Positions 58,880-64,000 of a stretch of DNA of 64,000 nt are shown one piece after another (position 1 is the first letter of the stretch; each line of letters begins with the position of its first letter). The stretch is taken from positions 372,001 through 436,000 of the forward strand of contig DATKVC010000015.1 of assembly GCA_035530275.1 (NCBI GenBank). Direction: 5' to 3'. A model generated the notes under the pieces. It saw only the letters and a program-made list of their open reading frames with translations, was not told where the DNA came from and ran no database searches. Made by a program: the position numbers and the translations under genes. This DNA is from CAIJMU01 sp035530275 (GTDB lineage: Bacteria; Spirochaetota; Spirochaetia; Treponematales; Rectinemataceae).

Positions 58880-60658
58880 ATGGCCAGGAAACTTTTCAAG
58901 GGCGCCGAATATCTCGTGACGCCGGTGGCGAAGGAAGACGTATTCACGCCCGAGGAATTCAACGACGACCAGCGGATGATGGCCCAGACCACCGAGGAGT
59001 TCATCAGGAACGAGGTCATGCCCCACTCCGCGGAGATCGAGGATCACGGCTACAAGGTCGTCGCGGGCCTTATGAAAAAGGCCGCCGACATGGGCCTCCT
59101 CAGGATGGACGCGCCCGAGGCCTATGAGGGCCTCGAGCTCGACAAGACGACGAGCATGCTCGTGGCGGAGAAGGTCTCCCTCGGCGGCTCCTTCGGCGTG
59201 GCCTACGCAGCGCACACGGGCATCGGCACCCTGCCCCTCATCTACTACGGCACCAAGGATCAGAAAGACCGCTACCTCGAGAAGATCATCTCGGGCGAAT
59301 GGTTGGCGGCCTATTGTCTCACGGAACCCGATTCCGGATCGGACGCCCTCGGGGCCAAGGCCACCGCGACGCTCAGCGCCGACGGAAAGCATTACGTACT
59401 CAACGGCACCAAGCAATTCATAACAAATGGTTCCATCGCCGACATCTATACGATCTTCGCCAAGATTGACAAGGAGCACTTCACGGCCTTCCTCGTCGAG
59501 CGCACGGCCGAAGGCCTTACCGTCGGCCCCGAGGAGAAAAAGCTCGGCATCCGCGGCTCCTCGACCACGCAGATCATCCTCGACAACGTGAAGATCCCGG
59601 TCGAGAACCTCCTCGGCGAGAAGGGCAAGGGCCACAAGATCGCCTTCAACGTGCTCAACGTCGGCCGCTTCAAGCTCGGCGCAATGGTCACTGGCGCGGC
59701 CAAGGAGGCCTTCGGCATCGGCGTCAAGTACGCGAATCTGCGCAAGCAATTCGGGGCCGAGATCTCGAGTTTCGGCGCGATCCGCGAGAAGATCGCGAAC
59801 ATGAGCGCCGATCTCTTCGCGGCCGAGGCCCTGGTCTACCGCCTTGCGGGCCTCCTCGACGGCAAGATAGAGACGATCGCGAAGAGCGCTCCCAATTATT
59901 ACGAGCTCTACCAGCAGGCGGTGGAGGAATACTCCATCGAGTGCGCGATCTCCAAGGTCTTCTGCTCCGATGTGCTGGCCCGCACGGTCGACGAGGTGTT
60001 GCAGATCCACGGCGGCTACGGCTTCGTCGAGGACTATCCGGCCGAGCGCTTCTACCGCGACGAGCGCATCAACCGCATCTTCGAGGGCACGAACGAGATC
60101 AACCGCCTCCTCATCCCCGGCACGATCCTGCGCCGCGCCTTGAAGGGCGAGATCCCCCTCCAGAAGGAGGCGATGAAGGCCTTCGAGGGTCTGATGTCGC
60201 CCTCGACGCAGGAGATCGACGATGCCGATCCCCTCGGCCGCGAAAAGGCCCTCATCGCGAGCCTCAAGCAGGTCTTCCTCGTCGTGGCCGGCAACGCCGC
60301 GATGAAATTCATGGACAAGATCCAGAACGAGCAGGAGATCCTCATGGCGTCGGCCGACATGGCCATCGAGATCTTCGCCCTCGAGAGCGCCGTGCTCAGG
60401 GCCGACAAGATGCAGGCCGGCGCGAGCGCGGCCAAGAAGGCCGCGGCCCTCGACGCGGCCAAGGTCTTCGCCTTCGACGCTGCGGAGCGGATCGCCACCG
60501 CCGCTCGCAAGGGAGCCTTCTATATCGAGGAGGGCGACAATCTCCAGATGCTCCTCGGCGGCATCAGGCGCCTGACCAAGTACGACGCGAGCGGACTCCT
60601 CGCCGCGAAGCGAGGCCTTGCCAAGGCCGCCAGCGAGGCGGAAAAGTACATATTCTGA
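58880..60658 (+). CDS. fadE: Acyl-CoA dehydrogenase (FadE-type, long C-terminal extension)
   Basis: 592 residues. Acyl-CoA dehydrogenase N, M and C domains: CLTEPDSGSDALGAKATATLSADGKHYVLNGTKQFITNGSIADIYTIFAKID, LGIRGSSTTQIILDNVKIPVENLLGEKGKGHKIAFNVLNVGRFKLGA, QIHGGYGFVEDYPAERFYRDERINRIFEGTNEINRLLI with the catalytic Glu in FEGTNE. A C-terminal extension of about 180 residues marks the VLCAD/Bacillus FadE subgroup. FAD-dependent first step of beta-oxidation; electrons go to EtfBA. Last gene of fadNAE, before a strong terminator. Confidence 0.95.
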   Translation: MARKLFKGAEYLVTPVAKEDVFTPEEFNDDQRMMAQTTEEFIRNEVMPHSAEIEDHGYKVVAGLMKKAADMGLLRMDAPEAYEGLELDKTTSMLVAEKVSLGGSFGVAYAAHTGIGTLPLIYYGTKDQKDRYLEKIISGEWLAAYCLTEPDSGSDALGAKATATLSADGKHYVLNGTKQFITNGSIADIYTIFAKIDKEHFTAFLVERTAEGLTVGPEEKKLGIRGSSTTQIILDNVKIPVENLLGEKGKGHKIAFNVLNVGRFKLGAMVTGAAKEAFGIGVKYANLRKQFGAEISSFGAIREKIANMSADLFAAEALVYRLAGLLDGKIETIAKSAPNYYELYQQAVEEYSIECAISKVFCSDVLARTVDEVLQIHGGYGFVEDYPAERFYRDERINRIFEGTNEINRLLIPGTILRRALKGEIPLQKEAMKAFEGLMSPSTQEIDDADPLGREKALIASLKQVFLVVAGNAAMKFMDKIQNEQEILMASADMAIEIFALESAVLRADKMQAGASAAKKAAALDAAKVFAFDAAERIATAARKGAFYIEEGDNLQMLLGGIRRLTKYDASGLLAAKRGLAKAASEAEKYIF

Positions 60659-60693
60659 CGATCGGCCTTCGCTGTCGAAGGCGGGCGAAACAT

Positions 60694-60736
60694 GGCCGGA
60701 CCCGGTTGCGATCGCTCCGGGCCGGCCTTTTCTTTT
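60694..60736 (+). terminator. Rho-independent terminator of fadNAE
   Basis: GGCCGG-A-CCCGG (60694-60705) pairs with CCGGG-CCGGCC (60717-60727) with one bulged A, followed directly by TTTTCTTTT (60728-60736). The best-formed terminator in the window. Confidence 0.9.
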
Positions 60737-60775
60737 CGAGGGCTTCCAATTGTCCGAAAAAGGTCATGCGGCGTG

Positions 60776-61717
60776 ATGCGACAACACAGCGTTCCAACCC
60801 CCTACATGGTAGGCGAGGTTCACTTCTATTCCAAAGAGCACGAAGGCGGCACGGTCATCTTCGACTGCGGCCCGCCTACAAAAGAAGGGAAGGCCGCGCT
60901 GGCGGGCGAGGTGGACCTGAAGAGGCTCCGGCATGTCTTCATCACGCACTGCCATATCGACCATTACGGTCTCGCCCCGTGGATCGAGAAACGCAGCGAT
61001 GCGACGATCTGGATGCCCCGCGCCGACCTCGCGAGGCTGAGGCGGCGCAAGGAACACGAAAGGAAGGCGGCCGAGCTCATCACCGCCTTCGGCTTCGGCC
61101 GCGCCTTCCTCGAAGTACTGCGAGGCTACTTTCGGCGGACGACGATCATGCCCCGCGATTTCTCGCGCTATCGTACGGTCGAGGACTCCAGCTTGCCCGA
61201 GGGACTGGGGCTCGATTGGATAGCCTGCCCGGGGCATTCGCAAAGCGACCTCGTGTATCTCGTCGACGACGCGGCCATCTCGGGAGACGTCCTCCTGCGA
61301 GGCATCTTCCAGGTGCCCCTCCTCGACCTCGATCTCGCGACCTTCCAGGGTCGCTTCAGGAACTACGATGCCTGGTGCGATTCGGTGAGGAAGCTCGCCA
61401 CCCTCCGCGGCAGGACCATCCTGCCGGGGCATAGGGTAAGTGTCGATGTCGACGAGGCCATCCTCGATTACGTGAAGGTGCTCTTGCAGCGAGCCGCCTC
61501 GGTCGGGCGCTATAGGAACCTGCCGGTGCCGACGATCCTCGCGGAGATCTTCAAGGACCGGATACGCGATCCCTTCTTCGTGTATCTCAAGGCTTCAGAG
61601 GTCGTCTTCATGCTCGACTTCCTTGACGATCCGGGGCGATTGAAGGGCGCCCTCGAGTCCATCGGACTCATGCGAGCGGTCGAGGAGCTTTTCGGGGAGA
61701 CCGTCGCGGTTTCATAA
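60776..61717 (+). CDS. MBL-fold metallo-hydrolase
   Basis: About 313 residues from ATG 60776. Metallo-beta-lactamase fold: TVIFDCGPPTKEGKAAL, metal motif VFITHCHIDHYGLAPW (HxHxDH), WIACPGHSQSDLVYLVDD (His), AAISGDVLLR (Asp) and TILPGHRVSVD (His). All five ligand positions are present. The C-terminal helical part is typical of the lactonase/hydroxyacylglutathione hydrolase-like group. Substrate unknown. It follows the fadNAE terminator, so it is probably expressed separately. Confidence 0.88.
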   Translation: MRQHSVPTPYMVGEVHFYSKEHEGGTVIFDCGPPTKEGKAALAGEVDLKRLRHVFITHCHIDHYGLAPWIEKRSDATIWMPRADLARLRRRKEHERKAAELITAFGFGRAFLEVLRGYFRRTTIMPRDFSRYRTVEDSSLPEGLGLDWIACPGHSQSDLVYLVDDAAISGDVLLRGIFQVPLLDLDLATFQGRFRNYDAWCDSVRKLATLRGRTILPGHRVSVDVDEAILDYVKVLLQRAASVGRYRNLPVPTILAEIFKDRIRDPFFVYLKASEVVFMLDFLDDPGRLKGALESIGLMRAVEELFGETVAVS

Positions 61718-61789
61718 GGTCTTTGCGGTTCCCAGGACGCGTCCCGCCGCGCCTCGACCCGGGGCGATGATTGCTGCTATTCTCCTCGC

Positions 61790-63901
61790 ATGTCCGACTA
61801 CTTCGACAACGACGCGATCACGAAGGGCTGGAACTCCGGCGTCATGCGGAGGATCATCCGCTACCTCAAGCCCTGGAAGGGCCTCCTCGCCGCGACGGCC
61901 CTCACCCTGGCCCTCGCGACCCTCGGAGAGCTCGCCACTCCCGTCATCATCCGCGAAGTGATGGACAAGGCCCTCATGCCGACCTGGCGCGTGGCGATGC
62001 CGGAGATCAGGACGGCGCCGGAGCTGAGCGGGCTGTCCCTCGACTCCGCGGCCACCAGGGTGGGCGACAGGCTCGCCGTACCCTCCACCTTCTTTACGGC
62101 GATCACCGCCGACAAGCGAAGGGCCCTCGAGGACAGGGGCCTCCTCCTCCCGGGCGATTGGTATCTCGCCGATCTTGCGGCGGCCGGGAACGAGGCGCGC
62201 GTAATCGTCGCCTCGCGGCCGGATATCTTCACGGTGGCGGGAAACTGGGCAATTGTTAAGATCGACGCCCTCCATTCCCTTCCCGGAGAGGAGGCCCTGG
62301 CCCTCCGCGGGCGCGACCTCGCTACTATCAGGCGCGACGTCCTCGTCCTTCTCCTCATACTCGCCGTCGTGCTCGCGGCTACCTACATCCAGTCGACCTC
62401 CTCGGCCCTGATCGGCCAGCGCGTGATGAAGCAGATCAGGCTCGAACTCTTCCGCCACGTCACGACCCGCTCCCTCGCCTTCCTCTCGCGGCAGCCCGTC
62501 GGCCGCCTCGTCACCCGGATGACGAACGACGTCGAGACCATCAACCAGTTCTTCACCGACGTCATCGTGGCCTTCCTCAAGGACAGTTCGCTGATGGTCG
62601 GCTCCCTCGTCGTCCTTCTCGCGATGGATGCGAGGCTCGGCCTCGCCGTTCTCGCCACCCTGCCGCCCATCCTCCTCGTGACGGTCATCTCGAGGCGAAA
62701 CGCCCGCGACGCCTTTCGCAGGCAGCGACAATGGATGTCGCGCGTCAACGCCTACATCGCCGAACGCGTTGCGGGGATCGCCGTGGTCCAACTTTTTGCC
62801 GGCGAGGCGAGGGCGCGGAAGGAGTTCGAGGCCCACGACCGCGAGCTCCTCAAGGCGAGCCTCGGCGAGATGTATGTCTATGCGACCTTCCGTCCCTTGG
62901 TGGACCTCTTTTCCAACATCACCATTGCCGTCGTCCTCTGGCTGGGCTCGCGGCTCGTCGCGGCCGACAGCATCTCGCTCGGCACCCTCATCGCCTTCGT
63001 CAACCTGGTGCGGATGTTCTACTCTCCCGTGATGGACATCTCCGACAAGTACACGATCCTGCAAAGCGCGATGGCGGGAGGCGAGCGCGTCTTCGCCCTC
63101 CTCGACGCCGACGAGACCATTGCCGACAGGCCGACGCTGCCGATGCCGGCCAAGGTCGAGGGCAGGATCGAGTTCGACCATGTGTGGTTCGCCTATCGCG
63201 ACGCCGAGTGGGTGCTCAAGGATCTCAGCCTCGTCGTCGAACCGGGCGAAATGGTCGCGATCGTCGGACCCACGGGCGCGGGCAAGACGACGATCGCCAA
63301 TCTCGTCACCAGGCTCTGGGACATACAACGAGGGGTCATACGCGTGGACGGAAAGGATGTCCGCGACCTGCCTCTCGGGGGTCTCCGCAGCGCCATCCAA
63401 CCCGTGCCCCAGGACGTCTTCCTCTTCAACGGAAGCGTGGAGGAGAACATCAGGCTCGGCGAGGAGGTCACCATCGAAAAGATGGAGAGGGCCGCGAAGG
63501 CGGTGCAGGCGGACGCCTTCATCGATGCCATGCCGAAGGGCTATGCGACGGAACTTTCGGAGGGAGGCGCCAATCTATCGCAGGGTCAGCGTCAGCTCAT
63601 CTCCTTCGCCCGCGTCCTCGCCCACGACCCCGCCGTCGTCATCCTCGACGAGGCGACAAGCTCGATCGACACGGAGACCGAGAGGATGGTGCAGCGCGCG
63701 CTGGAAGCCCTCCTCGCGGGGCGTACGAGCCTCGTGATCGCGCACAGGCTTTCGACGATACGGCACGCGGACCGCATCGTCGTCCTCGCCGAGGGGCGGG
63801 TGGCGGAGTCGGGCACCCACGAGGAGCTTCTCGCGAAAAAGGGGATCTACTGGAACCTCTACCGGCTCCAGTTCGGCGGAGACATCGAGGTGGCAGCCTA
63901 G
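61790..63901 (+). CDS. ABC half-exporter, canonical partner (TM288/BmrD-like)
   Basis: 703 residues. The membrane domain has an insertion of about 100 residues between helices 1 and 2 (about 60-165), as in the larger partner of heterodimeric exporters. NBD: Walker A GPTGAGKTT, Q-loop PVPQDVFLFNGS, signature ANLSQGQRQLISFARVL (LSQGQ in place of LSGGQ), Walker B AVVILDEATSSIDTETE with catalytic Glu, switch VIAHRLSTIRHAD. Complements the degenerate 46831-48603 protein. Start ATG 61790. Confidence 0.92.
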   Translation: MSDYFDNDAITKGWNSGVMRRIIRYLKPWKGLLAATALTLALATLGELATPVIIREVMDKALMPTWRVAMPEIRTAPELSGLSLDSAATRVGDRLAVPSTFFTAITADKRRALEDRGLLLPGDWYLADLAAAGNEARVIVASRPDIFTVAGNWAIVKIDALHSLPGEEALALRGRDLATIRRDVLVLLLILAVVLAATYIQSTSSALIGQRVMKQIRLELFRHVTTRSLAFLSRQPVGRLVTRMTNDVETINQFFTDVIVAFLKDSSLMVGSLVVLLAMDARLGLAVLATLPPILLVTVISRRNARDAFRRQRQWMSRVNAYIAERVAGIAVVQLFAGEARARKEFEAHDRELLKASLGEMYVYATFRPLVDLFSNITIAVVLWLGSRLVAADSISLGTLIAFVNLVRMFYSPVMDISDKYTILQSAMAGGERVFALLDADETIADRPTLPMPAKVEGRIEFDHVWFAYRDAEWVLKDLSLVVEPGEMVAIVGPTGAGKTTIANLVTRLWDIQRGVIRVDGKDVRDLPLGGLRSAIQPVPQDVFLFNGSVEENIRLGEEVTIEKMERAAKAVQADAFIDAMPKGYATELSEGGANLSQGQRQLISFARVLAHDPAVVILDEATSSIDTETERMVQRALEALLAGRTSLVIAHRLSTIRHADRIVVLAEGRVAESGTHEELLAKKGIYWNLYRLQFGGDIEVAA

Positions 63902-63942
63902 AAGCGGCCGCCAAGAAGTTGTCGCCTGAAAGTTGCCGCTTC
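63901..63942. terminator. Possible bidirectional terminator at right end
   Basis: GAAGCGGC (63901-63908) faces GCCGCTTC (63935-63942), 8 bp, with a 26-base loop that contains a second CAACTT/AAGTTG-type pairing. It lies between two convergent coding ends. Confidence 0.3.
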
Positions 63943-63954
63943 CAGGACGCCGAG

Positions 63955-64000
63955 TCAGACCCCGTCCGTGAGCCCGCATTTCTCACAGGCAAAATCGGGC
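63955..64000 (-). CDS. C-terminal end of a minus-strand gene with CxxC (partial)
   Basis: The frame entering from the right edge on the minus strand reads PDFACEKCGLTDGV then stop (TGA, 63957-63955). A C-x2-C pair three residues from the usual zinc-ribbon end suggests the tail of a small zinc-binding protein. Only 15 codons are visible, so this is a weak call. Confidence 0.3.
   Translation of the reverse strand, partial: PDFACEKCGLTDGV

Overview
The window is about 64 kb of GC-rich bacterial chromosome, tightly packed, with no rRNA, tRNA, CRISPR or insertion sequence that I could see. No single gene fixes the taxonomy. An anaerobic, high-GC member of the Spirochaetota is my best guess, at moderate to low confidence. 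It rests on the trimeric [FeFe] hydrogenase, many one- and two-component sensors, PilZ and J-domain proteins, a class III cyclase and the three-gene proton-translocating transhydrogenase.

Layout. 1-6.5 kb: a minus-strand signalling cluster (two-component propeller sensor running off the left edge, SpoIIE-type phosphatase, periplasmic solute-binding protein, J-domain protein, tandem GNAT), then a divergent Xaa-Pro peptidase. 6.5-15.4 kb: accessory zone with a DUF4160/DUF2442 pair, a 21-bp tandem array, a type IIG-like restriction-modification enzyme behind an ArsR-MFS gene pair, a MATE pump and a hicBA locus whose hicA is frameshifted. 15.4-20.3 kb: sensor kinases and response regulator around a DUF3494 lipoprotein. 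20.3-24.1 kb: metabolic singletons (Fe-ADH, ABM monooxygenase, Aat-like transferase, TIGR01777 SDR, flavodoxin-like protein).

24.3-28.8 kb: hydC-hydB-hydA encoding an NAD-linked [FeFe] hydrogenase, closed by a strong terminator, then a FecR-domain protein. 28.8-32 kb: an ABC-2 exporter behind a palindromic operator, then an SPFH protein and a ribbon-helix-helix protein. 32-35.7 kb: response regulator, Hpt-REC-GAF-kinase hybrid, CBS protein. 35.7-40.6 kb: AspT-type transporter and pntA1-pntA2-pntB. 40.6-46.8 kb: PilZ protein, a cyclase with two coiled-coil envelope proteins, and a sensor kinase.

46.8-63.9 kb: an ABC half-exporter, alpha/beta hydrolase, and a fatty-acid degradation region: enoyl-CoA hydratase, MerR regulator, etfBA, SCP2, acyl-CoA synthetase, fadN-fadA-fadE, then an MBL hydrolase and a second ABC half-exporter. 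Two near-identical palindromes (TTGAC-N6-GTCAA), one in front of merR/etfB and one in front of scp2/acyl-CoA synthetase, tie these genes into a likely MerR regulon. The two ABC halves look like the degenerate and canonical partners of one heterodimeric exporter, although 13 kb apart.

Most striking non-coding signals: the MerR regulon sites; three GATATC boxes exactly 11 bp apart on the ABC promoter; three TTGCAA boxes exactly 14 bp apart next to the arsR start codon; and twelve 21-bp units lying in frame behind the restriction-modification gene.
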